From: Candidatus Latescibacterota bacterium
GTDB lineage: Bacteria; Latescibacterota; UBA2968
Direction: 5' to 3'
DNA length: 64,000 bases
NCBI GenBank assembly: GCA_022823725.1
Contig: JAJEHL010000049.1
Coordinates: 62,001-126,000 of the forward strand
Made by a program: the position numbers and the translations under genes. This document shows positions 8,249 to 16,905 of the stretch, piece by piece. The notes beneath the pieces were generated by a model. That model saw only the letters and a program-made list of their open reading frames with translations, was not told where the DNA came from and ran no database searches. Position 1 is the stretch's first letter. Every line of letters begins with the position of its first letter.

Positions 8249-9568
8249 ATGAAGAAAATTTATGCTCTCATTTTATTTATCGTATGGGGCTTGTCGAGTA
8301 ACAGTCTGGCTTATGAGCTTGTTGGGACGGAGGTGTTGTCCAAAGAACTCACCGCGCAGCATTATACCATCAATCCCAACCTCGACGCCGTGATTGTTGT
8401 GGATAGGACAATCCCTACTTTTGAATACCAGACCTTCTACAGTGCTGGATCGGCAGATGAAGAGGTGGGTAAACAGGGACGGATACACTTCTTAGAGCAT
8501 ATTATGGCAGGCGCAGGAAGCTATGCTCAGGTCGTTAGCGAGAATGGGGGGCAACAAAGCGCCGCTACAGCCTACCATTTTGTATATTTTTTCATGAGAT
8601 TTCCAAAGGATAAGTTTGATCTTGCAGTTGAGATAGATTCGGAAAGATATTACAACACAGTGATCAACGAAGAAGTCGTTGAAAAAGAAAAGAAAATTGT
8701 ACTGACAGAACGAAGCCGCAGACTGACAAGTTTAACATCGAGGTTTGTTTATTCTTTTTCCAGCTTAATCTATGAAAAGAAGAACTTTATTAGCCTGGGT
8801 ACTGAGGATTTTATTAAACAACTCGAACCCGTTGGTTTGAAGGCGTATTATGAGAATTTTCTACGCCGCCAAAAGCGACTAATTGTAGTGATTGGCGATG
8901 TGGATGTTGACTATGTTCTGACCAAACTGGACGCAGCTTATGGCAATGAGCAAATACCAGACGAATTGCCATCTCCACAATCTTCTAAGCCCAAAGTGCT
9001 GGGAAAAAAGTTTACGATTACTTCAAGAGGTCTCAGTGTTGCCAAATTCAGGAAAAGCTGGTACACGCCCAGTTTAGGTCATCGCGACTATGCGGGGTTG
9101 CTCATTCTTGCCCGCATTTTAAATAAAAGCTCAAATTCACTGAGGTCTTATATCGTTGATTCTGGACTGGCGAAGGTTTTTAGTATGGGACTCAGGCATT
9201 ATAAAGGGTTTAGTCTTATGACTTGCGCGGCAGACCTGCCCCATTCTACGTCTTCAGATGCTGTTCATGCGATTATTCGTATCGAGTTAGAGAAGATAAA
9301 ATCAATCTCTGAAGATGAAATCAAAGCAGCCTGCAATGAACAATTGCAGAGCATGTATTCCACATTTTACAACCGTTCGAGCATGGCTAATTCATTCGGG
9401 CAGGCATTCGCCCATACCAATGATCCCATGCTGTATCCGAAATTGATCGGGGATATCGAATCTGTTAGCACTGAAGATATTCGGCGCATCATAGACCTGT
9501 ACCTGACAAATGACAATTCCATAACCCTGTCCTTGAGATTAAGACGGGATACAAAAACTTCAAAATAG
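8249..9568 (+). CDS. M16 family zinc metallopeptidase, catalytic subunit (secreted)
   Basis: A 439-residue M16 (pitrilysin/insulinase-type) peptidase. A signal peptide covers about residues 1-21 (MKKIYALILFIVWGLSSNS). The inverted zinc motif HFLEH is at 80-84 (His80, Glu83, His84), and the expected downstream Glu ligand lies in IVLTERSRR near 154. It probably pairs with the next gene, which lacks the motif; such active/inactive M16 pairs degrade peptides in the periplasm. The DNA of this pair looks visibly poorer in G+C than its neighbours, which may indicate transfer. It follows the Gfo/Idh gene by 12 bases. Confidence 0.9.
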   Translation: MKKIYALILFIVWGLSSNSLAYELVGTEVLSKELTAQHYTINPNLDAVIVVDRTIPTFEYQTFYSAGSADEEVGKQGRIHFLEHIMAGAGSYAQVVSENGGQQSAATAYHFVYFFMRFPKDKFDLAVEIDSERYYNTVINEEVVEKEKKIVLTERSRRLTSLTSRFVYSFSSLIYEKKNFISLGTEDFIKQLEPVGLKAYYENFLRRQKRLIVVIGDVDVDYVLTKLDAAYGNEQIPDELPSPQSSKPKVLGKKFTITSRGLSVAKFRKSWYTPSLGHRDYAGLLILARILNKSSNSLRSYIVDSGLAKVFSMGLRHYKGFSLMTCAADLPHSTSSDAVHAIIRIELEKIKSISEDEIKAACNEQLQSMYSTFYNRSSMANSFGQAFAHTNDPMLYPKLIGDIESVSTEDIRRIIDLYLTNDNSITLSLRLRRDTKTSK

Positions 9569-9634
9569 GATACAATCCGGTCTCCAGGCGAGTTGATATC
9601 AGAAAATTGCACTGGAAATTTTCTCGAAAGGCAG

Positions 9635-10960
9635 ATGAATATGTTGCTGAAAGCGATATTTAGTTTTGCTCTATGTTACGTGGTTGGCGTTCTACCTGCT
9701 TTTGCAGAGATTCCCAACCACCATATTTTTTATCGCAATGACACACGCGCCCCGTTGACAAAAATTGATATTGTCTTCCTCGGAGCCGGAAGAAATCAGG
9801 ACCAGCCTTCTCAAATTGGGCGTGCAAGAATAGTCTGGAGAATGATTTGGGATTCTGCAAAAAGACAGGGGTACCTGGACCAATTGTTGGCATTGGGCAC
9901 GAGGTTTAATCCCATTACGAGTACGCCATACCAGACAATATCTATTTATGGTCTGTCCAAGAACTGCGGTGAGTCTATAAAAATAGTCGTGGATTTGATA
10001 CAGAATTTAGAATTTTCCGATCTCGACTTAAAAGAGGCTAAAAAACAACTAACGACTATCTACCAGAATGATCTGCGGAATAGGTCCTCTACGCTTATGA
10101 AAAACTTTGCACTTTTACAAACAATGGGCATAAAGAAACAAAGGTCCTTAAAAACGCTCAAGAATCTCTCGCTTGAGGATATCAGACAATATTATGATCA
10201 GATTCGGAAAACAGATGTGGTATTTTTTAAGGTGATCTCAGACCTCGATTCCACTGAGGTGGTGAAGTTGCTTCAGCCGATTACAAAAGAACGAGAGACG
10301 GGTGGTTTTGTACATTCATTGGCGGATTTAAAAACCGATACCAAAGTTGGGCCTGCGGCTTTTGTGTTTAATTCAAATATAAAAAGTGTTTTCAGTTACT
10401 GGTTGATCCCTTTTGGAAATCTCGGTGAAGAAACCTATGTTCCGGCGCTTATATCGAGTGCGCTTAGAGGAGATATTCAAGGTCTAATTCCCAAATATTT
10501 TAGAGAAGAGTTGGGATTGACCTATAGTCCTTCTTGCAGATTGAGGGCATCAGACGAGGTTAGATATCTTGAATTTTACGCCGACCCGCAACTCCATAAT
10601 AGCGAAGAGTTGATACAGAAAATGTCAGACTTTATCCGAGAATTGTCCGACAATCCCCGCTTTTGGGAAGCACTCAAAGAGCGGCGTGAAATTCTCAAGG
10701 TGTCAGATGTCCACAACCAGACACCGCAGAGAAGCCTTAACCGTGAAGTAAGTAGAGCCATTTACAACAGACCGAGCCGCAAAGGCGGTTATGATTCGGT
10801 TACTGATGAGGAGGTGCGTTCATTTCTCGAAAAATTTTTCGTGTCGGAGAATATAGTGATGATCTTTCGGGGGCCGAAGGACAACGTCACAGATATTCTG
10901 AATACGCACTGGCCGGAAGCTGAGGTGCATGAGCAAAGTAGGCAGAGTTTGATTGAGTAA
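9635..10960 (+). CDS. M16 family peptidase-like protein, probably non-catalytic partner (secreted)
   Basis: A protein of about 441 residues with a signal peptide (LLKAIFSFALCYVVGVLPAFAE) and an M16 fold. The position of the zinc motif (after FLGAGRNQDQPSQIGRARIVW) has no HxxEH, so it should not cleave peptides itself. In two-subunit M16 enzymes one chain carries the zinc site and the other helps bind substrate; the adjacent motif-bearing gene fits that. The frame opens at a TTG at 9593, but GAAAGG just before the ATG at 9635 and the signal peptide argue for the later start. A strong hairpin terminator follows. Confidence 0.85.
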   Translation: MNMLLKAIFSFALCYVVGVLPAFAEIPNHHIFYRNDTRAPLTKIDIVFLGAGRNQDQPSQIGRARIVWRMIWDSAKRQGYLDQLLALGTRFNPITSTPYQTISIYGLSKNCGESIKIVVDLIQNLEFSDLDLKEAKKQLTTIYQNDLRNRSSTLMKNFALLQTMGIKKQRSLKTLKNLSLEDIRQYYDQIRKTDVVFFKVISDLDSTEVVKLLQPITKERETGGFVHSLADLKTDTKVGPAAFVFNSNIKSVFSYWLIPFGNLGEETYVPALISSALRGDIQGLIPKYFREELGLTYSPSCRLRASDEVRYLEFYADPQLHNSEELIQKMSDFIRELSDNPRFWEALKERREILKVSDVHNQTPQRSLNREVSRAIYNRPSRKGGYDSVTDEEVRSFLEKFFVSENIVMIFRGPKDNVTDILNTHWPEAEVHEQSRQSLIE

Positions 10961-10962
10961 AT

Positions 10963-10993
10963 AAACGCACCCACACGTGCTATGGGTGCGTTT
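10963..10993. terminator. Bidirectional intrinsic terminator
   Basis: A perfect 11-base inverted repeat, AAACGCACCCA (10963-10973) and TGGGTGCGTTT (10983-10993), with a 9-base loop. A and T runs on both sides serve both the M16 pair (plus) and the RND gene (minus) in the 40-base convergent gap. Confidence 0.85.
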
Positions 10994-11000
10994 TACATTT

Positions 11001-14000
11001 TTAATCCGCCATATCCGCCGCCTGTGTATCGCCAATTTTCAGCGCTTTGAAGGCGCTGTTTGTCAACCTTTTGAGGGCTGAGCGCAAGTCATCTAAAAAT
11101 GTGTAAAACAAGGGGACGAGTAGCAGGGTGAGCAGGGTGGAAGAGAGCAGGCCGCCGATCATGGTGAATCCCATAGGTGCGTAGGGCTGTCCCAAAACTT
11201 TACTGCTTCCCAAAGCCATTGGCAAAAGGCCGCAGACGGTTGTAAATGTCGTCATCATAATGGGTCGGAAGCGATTTGCGCCCGCCTCCATGATTGCATC
11301 GGTTCGCTGCATGCCTTCAGCGCGCAGGCGATTCACCATATCGACCAGTACAATCGCGTTATTGACGACCACACCGATGAGCACAATGATACCCACCATG
11401 GCCAACCCGGCCATAGGTGTTTGGGTCGCAAACAGCGTCCAGTAAACTCCCAGAAAGGCAAAGGGGATGGAAAACAAAACAGAAAATGGCAGGATAAAAG
11501 ACTCGAACAAAACGCCCATTAAAAGGAATACGCAGGTCACGGCCATAATCGCGGCAAAATACATGGTATAATCTTCTTCCCGCAGCTTGGAATATCTTTC
11601 TCCTTTGTCCCAGGTATAACCGCGCGGCATTTCAAATCCTTCCATTGCGCGGTCAATTTCTCCATACAGTTCTTTGATATCTTCTTCGGTTGTGAAAGCC
11701 CGTACCCGCAACCGCGTTTTGCCATCTTCTCGCCTGATGGTGCCGCGTCCTTGATCTACGCGCAGGGTGGCAAAGTCCAGCAATGAAACCTGTGCGCCCG
11801 TTGCAGACGGAAAAGTCAAACGTTTCAGGCGTTGCAGTGTTTGTTGATTCAATTTTTCCAAATACAATCGCACTCTGATTTCGTGGTTGTCAGACTGGAG
11901 ATAGGGCAATTGTACGCCCTGGAGCGCGAAACCAATGCTGCGCCCCACGTCTCGTGCTACGAGTCCAAATTTTTGTGCGCGTTCCCGGTCGATAATGACC
12001 TGTACTTCATCATTGGCGCGTTCCAGGTCGGAATCTACGCTTATGACCGAGGGGATATTTCTCAGCCGTCGCTCAACCTCTTGCAATAAATCTGCGAGCA
12101 CATCCACATCGTCTCCATAAAGTGCCAGTGATACGGAGGAATCATCGCTACCGCTCCTGCCTTGCCCCTGTACAGCTACTTTGACGCCTACAAATTGGGG
12201 GGCGTGCTTTTTCATGTCTTCGATGACGGCGTTGCGCGGTAAGTGCTGTTGTATGGGAATACCGATCAATGCGCGTATGGATTTATAGGTTGTCTGCCAC
12301 CACGCCTCATCAGTCTTTTTCAGAAAGACGTGAATGGAGCCATACGTAGATCTGAACCACACGCGCATGGTCTCAATCCCGTATTTCTCTCGACGGGGCT
12401 CCAAAAAATTCTCGACTTCTGCGATTGTGTCGCTGGCATCTCGAATGCTAAAATCCTTTGGAAAACTAAACTCGATGCGAAAATCATTGAGCATGCTGCC
12501 GTCTGAATTGCCGCGTTTGAGTTCGTTCATTGGATAGCTGATGCTTCCGAGCAGGACGAGGGCGATCAAAAATGCATCGCGCCGATGTGAGAGTGTCCAG
12601 TTCAGCATGCGTACGTAATAATGGCGCGTGCGTCGAATGATCGCGGGGTCGGATTTGACCTGGGAACCGCCAAAGCGCAATGCCGCCTGTGGTATAAAAA
12701 TGAGAGCCACAAATAGCGACCCCACAAGTGCGACCACAACCGGCACACCAATGCGCGCAAGGAAAAAGGTCAGTTCTACATTGCCACTCATCAGCATCAG
12801 CGGCAAAAACACGACCACCGTAGTCAGCGTTGCCATGGTGATCGCCAATCCGACTTCGCCAGCACCTGCGATGGCCGCTTCTTTTGTGGGTAGTCCTTTG
12901 CCGCGCATGCGATAGATATTTTCCAGGATCACGATGGCATTATCGACCACCATGCCCACGCCTACCATCAGTCCCATCATGGTCAGCACATTGAGCGACC
13001 AGCCGAGAAAATAAAGTGCCGTAATTGTGATCATCACACACAGAGGGATAGATAGGGTGATAATCGCCGTCATCCGCAATGTCCGCAAAAAGAATAGCAA
13101 GACCATCGCGGCAAATAGCCCGCCCCAAAGTCCTGTGGTTTCCAAATTGCGAATCGAATCGTTGATGTATTCGCCCTGATTAAAAAATACATTAAAAGCG
13201 ATCTGTTTTTCTACCAGCGGATCGCTTTCTATCTCCTGCAGAGCCGCTACCACGCGCTTGCATACCTCTACAATATTGGCACCTGATTCTTGATAAATTG
13301 CGATTGATACGGCTTCTCGTCCATCAATGCGCTGATACCAAGACCGTCCAGGGATATCGTAAACTACGTCTGATACATCTCCAAGACGCACTTCACCCCG
13401 GGGCGTGCGGATGAGGATATTTTTGATTTCATCTATACTTTGATATTTGGCGAGTGATCGCACGAAAAATCGCTTGCCGCCTTCGCGCACATGCCCGACC
13501 GAAAGCGCGAAGTTGTCCGATCGCAGCGATTGCACCACCGTTCCCAAATCTACCCCCCGGGTCATCAATCGCTCGTGGCTGAGTTCAATCATGATTTCTT
13601 TTTCATCCACGCCCCAAAAGCTGACTCTGCCCACGCCCTCGACCCGTTCCAAACGCCTTTTCACATGAAGGTTTAAGAACTTATGGGGATCGGTAATGGA
13701 TGGATCCAGAGAGACGCCCGCCCACATAATGGACCAGCTATCTACATTGAATTTATACACATAGACTTGATCGCGCGCATCTTCTGGCAATTCTAATTTG
13801 AGACGTTCGAGGCGGTCAATCACCTGATTATAAGCCAGGACCATATCTGTATCGGGCTGGAATTCAATGGGCGCATCCACGCCATAAGACGCGCTGTACG
13901 TGCGGATTCTCTTTATGCCCTTTACTGCGCGCAACTGTTCTTCCAGCGGGCGGGCGATTTGTTGTTCGGCTTCTTGGGGCGAGGCGTTGCGGTGATTGTA

Positions 14001-14168
14001 TTCAATATCTATATACAAAAAAGCCGGTGTAAATCCCGAGGGAAAAAATTTCACCGGTACTCGAAAATAGGCCACAATACCCACCAGTAGCAACGCGACC
14101 AGGCACATCGCAACCGTAACGGGACGATTTACTGAGATGCGCGGTAATAGGGAGGATTGGCGGTTCAT
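11001..14168 (-). CDS. RND superfamily efflux permease (AcrB/HAE1-like)
   Basis: A 1055-residue inner-membrane RND permease. It has an N-terminal transmembrane helix (CLVALLLVGIVAYFRVPVKFFP), a large periplasmic loop with YNQVIDRLERLKLELPEDA, a TM4 block GMVVDNAIVILENIYRMRG holding the proton-relay Asp, a second periplasmic loop, and a matching C-terminal GVVVNNAIVLVDMVNRLRAEG. Length and two-fold symmetry match complete proton-driven tripartite pumps. No membrane-fusion adaptor or TolC-like channel lies next to it; an upstream adaptor is ruled out because the next gene (14327) diverges. Substrates are unknown. It ends 8 bases from a shared terminator. Confidence 0.93.
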   Translation of the reverse strand: MNRQSSLLPRISVNRPVTVAMCLVALLLVGIVAYFRVPVKFFPSGFTPAFLYIDIEYNHRNASPQEAEQQIARPLEEQLRAVKGIKRIRTYSASYGVDAPIEFQPDTDMVLAYNQVIDRLERLKLELPEDARDQVYVYKFNVDSWSIMWAGVSLDPSITDPHKFLNLHVKRRLERVEGVGRVSFWGVDEKEIMIELSHERLMTRGVDLGTVVQSLRSDNFALSVGHVREGGKRFFVRSLAKYQSIDEIKNILIRTPRGEVRLGDVSDVVYDIPGRSWYQRIDGREAVSIAIYQESGANIVEVCKRVVAALQEIESDPLVEKQIAFNVFFNQGEYINDSIRNLETTGLWGGLFAAMVLLFFLRTLRMTAIITLSIPLCVMITITALYFLGWSLNVLTMMGLMVGVGMVVDNAIVILENIYRMRGKGLPTKEAAIAGAGEVGLAITMATLTTVVVFLPLMLMSGNVELTFFLARIGVPVVVALVGSLFVALIFIPQAALRFGGSQVKSDPAIIRRTRHYYVRMLNWTLSHRRDAFLIALVLLGSISYPMNELKRGNSDGSMLNDFRIEFSFPKDFSIRDASDTIAEVENFLEPRREKYGIETMRVWFRSTYGSIHVFLKKTDEAWWQTTYKSIRALIGIPIQQHLPRNAVIEDMKKHAPQFVGVKVAVQGQGRSGSDDSSVSLALYGDDVDVLADLLQEVERRLRNIPSVISVDSDLERANDEVQVIIDRERAQKFGLVARDVGRSIGFALQGVQLPYLQSDNHEIRVRLYLEKLNQQTLQRLKRLTFPSATGAQVSLLDFATLRVDQGRGTIRREDGKTRLRVRAFTTEEDIKELYGEIDRAMEGFEMPRGYTWDKGERYSKLREEDYTMYFAAIMAVTCVFLLMGVLFESFILPFSVLFSIPFAFLGVYWTLFATQTPMAGLAMVGIIVLIGVVVNNAIVLVDMVNRLRAEGMQRTDAIMEAGANRFRPIMMTTFTTVCGLLPMALGSSKVLGQPYAPMGFTMIGGLLSSTLLTLLLVPLFYTFLDDLRSALKRLTNSAFKALKIGDTQAADMAD

Positions 14169-14256
14169 GGTTTTCTCATAGGGAAGGATGTAAGATTTTA
14201 TGTCAAATCATTGGACGTATAAATCGTCAAAAGGGCTTCAGGAATTTTGAAAGCAC

Positions 14257-14285
14257 TTGATAAATTGTACACGCCAGCGTATTCT
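14257..14285 (+). promoter_or_regulatory. Candidate promoter for the M42 peptidase gene
   Basis: TTGATA (14257-14262) and TATTCT (14280-14285) with a 17-base spacer lie 41 bases before the M42 start, in the 158-base divergent gap with the RND gene. The -10 match is moderate. Confidence 0.45.
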
Positions 14286-14326
14286 TAGTGGTCGATAATA
14301 ACCATGAAACGAAAAGGTGACACTTT

Positions 14327-15403
14327 ATGTCTTATCCTCAAGATGATCCCAATGTACTTTTGTTATCAGACCTTTTGCGCGTTCCCGCGCCATCGGGCCG
14401 CGAAGAACGAATGGCCCGGTTTATCATGGATCGCATTGCCGATTTGGGGCATGCGCCGAAACAAGACCAGCAGGGCAATGTTTGGGTGGAAATTCCCGGG
14501 CAAGTTCCCGATCTGGGACGCATCGCGCTTGCGAGTCACATGGATGAACTCGCTATGGTGATTACCGCGATTAATGCCGATGGTACCTTGCAGGTGCGTC
14601 CGAGCGGTGGGTTGCATCCCTGGAAAATCGGTGAATGCCCTGTTGAGATCATTTCAGATGGGGCAGAGACGGTTCCAGCACATCTTTGTTTTGGTTCTAC
14701 GCATACGACTGACCCATCGGATCCCAACACGCAATTTGCCACGGGACAAAGCGGCATTACCTGGCCCTATTGTCATTTGCTCACAGGTCTGACGCCCGAT
14801 CAACTCTCCCGCGCAGGTGTGCGCGTCGGATCGACTGCTGTACCAGTGGCAGGTGTGCGTGGTCCCCATTTTTTTGGGCCGCCCGAGGATCCGCTCGTTT
14901 CCGCGTGGTTATTTGACAATCGGGGCGGGAGTCTTACGCTTCTGCGTCTGCTTCAGCGCATTGCGGAAGAAAAGACAAGCCCCAATCGCACGACCTGTTT
15001 GTGTTTTCTCGTTCAGGAAGAAACCGGATTGATTGGGGCACGCGGCTGGACTGCGCGAAATCCGGTTGAAGTTTTTATCGCGGTTGATTCCGCCCCTATG
15101 CCCCGAAACCAACAACTTCAACTCGATGGTCGTCCGGCGATCTGGTCAAGAGATAGCCAGATGCATTTTGATCAGGGCCTGATTGCCGATCTCGCAGTAG
15201 CGGCACAACGCGCGGGTACAGAGTTGCAATACGCCGTGTACGATCGCGCGGCGTCCGATGCCTCGGGCGTTCTTCAGACGGGCCACGTGCCCAGGGCTGG
15301 AACTATTGGGTATCCGCGAGAAAATTCACACGGTTATGAGGTTTGTAGGCTGAGCGTTTTTGACAATCTGATCGCTACGTTGTTCTGTTATCTCCACGCT
15401 TGA
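14327..15403 (+). CDS. M42 family aminopeptidase/deblocking peptidase
   Basis: A 358-residue co-catalytic metallopeptidase of family M42, cytoplasmic aminopeptidases acting on short peptides. Visible metal and catalytic motifs, in order, are ASHMDELAMV (His and Asp), FDNRGGSLTLL, VQEETGLIGARG (catalytic Glu and metal Glu), AVDSAPMPRN (Asp) and ENSHGYEV (His). It starts with the PSG block LLRVPAPSGREERMA common to the family. GGTGAC lies upstream of the ATG. It is followed after 22 bases by a DUF445 gene on the same strand. Confidence 0.88.
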   Translation: MSYPQDDPNVLLLSDLLRVPAPSGREERMARFIMDRIADLGHAPKQDQQGNVWVEIPGQVPDLGRIALASHMDELAMVITAINADGTLQVRPSGGLHPWKIGECPVEIISDGAETVPAHLCFGSTHTTDPSDPNTQFATGQSGITWPYCHLLTGLTPDQLSRAGVRVGSTAVPVAGVRGPHFFGPPEDPLVSAWLFDNRGGSLTLLRLLQRIAEEKTSPNRTTCLCFLVQEETGLIGARGWTARNPVEVFIAVDSAPMPRNQQLQLDGRPAIWSRDSQMHFDQGLIADLAVAAQRAGTELQYAVYDRAASDASGVLQTGHVPRAGTIGYPRENSHGYEVCRLSVFDNLIATLFCYLHA

Positions 15404-15425
15404 GATTCCCTGTAAGGACGCCATT

Positions 15426-16139
15426 ATGAATAAAAGCCTTATGACAAATCTGCTCGCGGTCGGCACGATCGGTGCAGGTTATGTCAGTCCTGTTTATTCC
15501 GATCATTTGCTCACGGTCGGGCTTTTTGCAACTTCGGGTGCTCTGACCAACTGGTTGGCAATTCACATGCTTTTTGAGAAAGTGCCGGGACTATACGGTT
15601 CTGGCGTTGTGCCGAGCCGGTTCGAAGAATTCAAGACGGGTATTCGCGCTTTGATTATGAACCAGTTCTTTACCGCTGAAAATGTCAAAAAATTTCTCGC
15701 CGAACAAAAAATTCCAGATGAATTCAATGCCGATCCCGTTATTGAAGCCGTTGACTGCGACCGCATTTTTGACCGCCTGATGGAGGCTGTTATGACCTCT
15801 CCTTTTGGCAGCATGCTCAATATGTTCGGCGGTGCAGCGGCATTGCAACCTCTCAGGGATCCCTTTGTGAAGAAAATTCAGGTAGAAATCCGCCTCTTGC
15901 TCTCCTCTCCCAAATTTCTCGATGCCATCCAGGGAGGGCTGAATACCGCGAGTTATACGGACGAAATGGTCGATAAAGTTGACGCCATTGTTATGCAGCG
16001 TCTAAACGAACTGACGCCCGAAATGGTTAAGACCATTGTCCAGGATATGATTCACAAACATCTGGGCTGGTTGGTCGTTTGGGGTGGGGTTTTTGGTGGT
16101 TTTATTGGTTTGGTTACTTCAGTAGTCTGGCGTCTGTAG
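15426..16139 (+). CDS. DUF445 family membrane-associated protein
   Basis: A 237-residue protein resembling DUF445. The N-terminal block GALTNWLAIHMLFEK and GSGVVPSRFEEFKTGI are typical of the family, and a C-terminal hydrophobic helix (LGWLVVWGGVFGGFIGLV) should anchor it in the inner membrane. Its molecular role is unknown. It is probably co-transcribed with the M42 gene upstream. CTGTAAGGACGCC before the ATG supplies a ribosome site. Confidence 0.75.
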   Translation: MNKSLMTNLLAVGTIGAGYVSPVYSDHLLTVGLFATSGALTNWLAIHMLFEKVPGLYGSGVVPSRFEEFKTGIRALIMNQFFTAENVKKFLAEQKIPDEFNADPVIEAVDCDRIFDRLMEAVMTSPFGSMLNMFGGAAALQPLRDPFVKKIQVEIRLLLSSPKFLDAIQGGLNTASYTDEMVDKVDAIVMQRLNELTPEMVKTIVQDMIHKHLGWLVVWGGVFGGFIGLVTSVVWRL

Positions 16140-16156
16140 TCAGCCTACCCAGCCCC

Positions 16157-16179
16157 TTGCCTTTCATCTGCGTTCATCC
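16157..16179. repeat. CCTTTCATCTGCG dispersed element copy
   Basis: CTTGCCTTTCATCTGCG followed by TTCATC lies in the 126-base convergent gap after DUF445. It matches 16-17 consecutive bases of the copy at 62234-62252. No heptamer array accompanies this copy. Confidence 0.55.
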
Positions 16180-16265
16180 CTGCTTACACCCGCAGAGCCT
16201 GCCCCGTAGTGTTTGCCGTATAGAATCATTACGGCACATGCTTATACGGGGGACATGCCTGCGGA

Positions 16266-16889
16266 TCACCACTTCTCGACAAATGTTTTTACCTCGCCGA
16301 GTTTTTCTTTTTTTTCAGACGCCCACGCGCGCAAAGAGGTCGCCATATCTGTGTCGGTTGCACTATCTGCCCATTGTGTTACAAAGGTCAACAATCGCGC
16401 TGCGTGAGGGCGGTTCAGTGCGGCTAATACCCCATACGCTTTTTTCATTTTTTCCACCTGTCCCATGATCAAATACGCTTCTGCGCGATATTCAATGGCT
16501 TCTGCATAGTTTGGATTTAATGTCAAAGCGCGATTATACGCTGCCATTGCCCCGTCCATATCTCCGGTTTTGCGCTTGACATATCCCAAACTGCTAAATG
16601 CCTGGTAATACGTCGAGTCCTGCTCGGTCGCTTTCGCAAATTCTCCCAGTGCGCGATTGTACAGGTCCTGAATAAACCGCGCGTACGTTTCTCGCTCTTC
16701 GCCTTCTGTAAGTGACATTTTTTCTTCATAGACCCAGGCCGCATCCCGGTGGCGCAAGCCTTCTTTGTGGTGACGGATCGCGGCCTCGTTCTGGCCTTCT
16801 TTCGGTTTGCGAGGTGCGGGTTTGCTCGGCGCGGCCAATACGCTGTTGCTCAGGGTTAAAATCAGAATCAACATCCATTGTATTTTCAT
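16266..16889 (-). CDS. Secreted TPR-repeat protein
   Basis: A 207-residue protein with a signal peptide (MKIQWMLILILTLSNSVLAA) and two or three tetratricopeptide units around YNRALGEFAKATEQDSTYYQAFSSLGYVK and AAYNRALTLNPNYAEAIEYRAEA. The longer frame begins at 16955, but AAGGAG 8 bases before the ATG at 16889 and the signal peptide fix this start. It probably works in the periplasm as a protein-binding scaffold. It is the last gene of the minus-strand run that includes DegT, pabBC and PhyH; its link to those enzymes is not evident. Confidence 0.82.
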   Translation of the reverse strand: MKIQWMLILILTLSNSVLAAPSKPAPRKPKEGQNEAAIRHHKEGLRHRDAAWVYEEKMSLTEGEERETYARFIQDLYNRALGEFAKATEQDSTYYQAFSSLGYVKRKTGDMDGAMAAYNRALTLNPNYAEAIEYRAEAYLIMGQVEKMKKAYGVLAALNRPHAARLLTFVTQWADSATDTDMATSLRAWASEKKEKLGEVKTFVEKW

Positions 16890-16905
16890 GCCAAAATCTC
16901 CTTTT

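Noticed and set aside
8249-10960. The two M16 genes as one frameshifted gene
   Set aside because: Each has its own signal peptide, start region and stop, as in two-subunit M16 enzymes.
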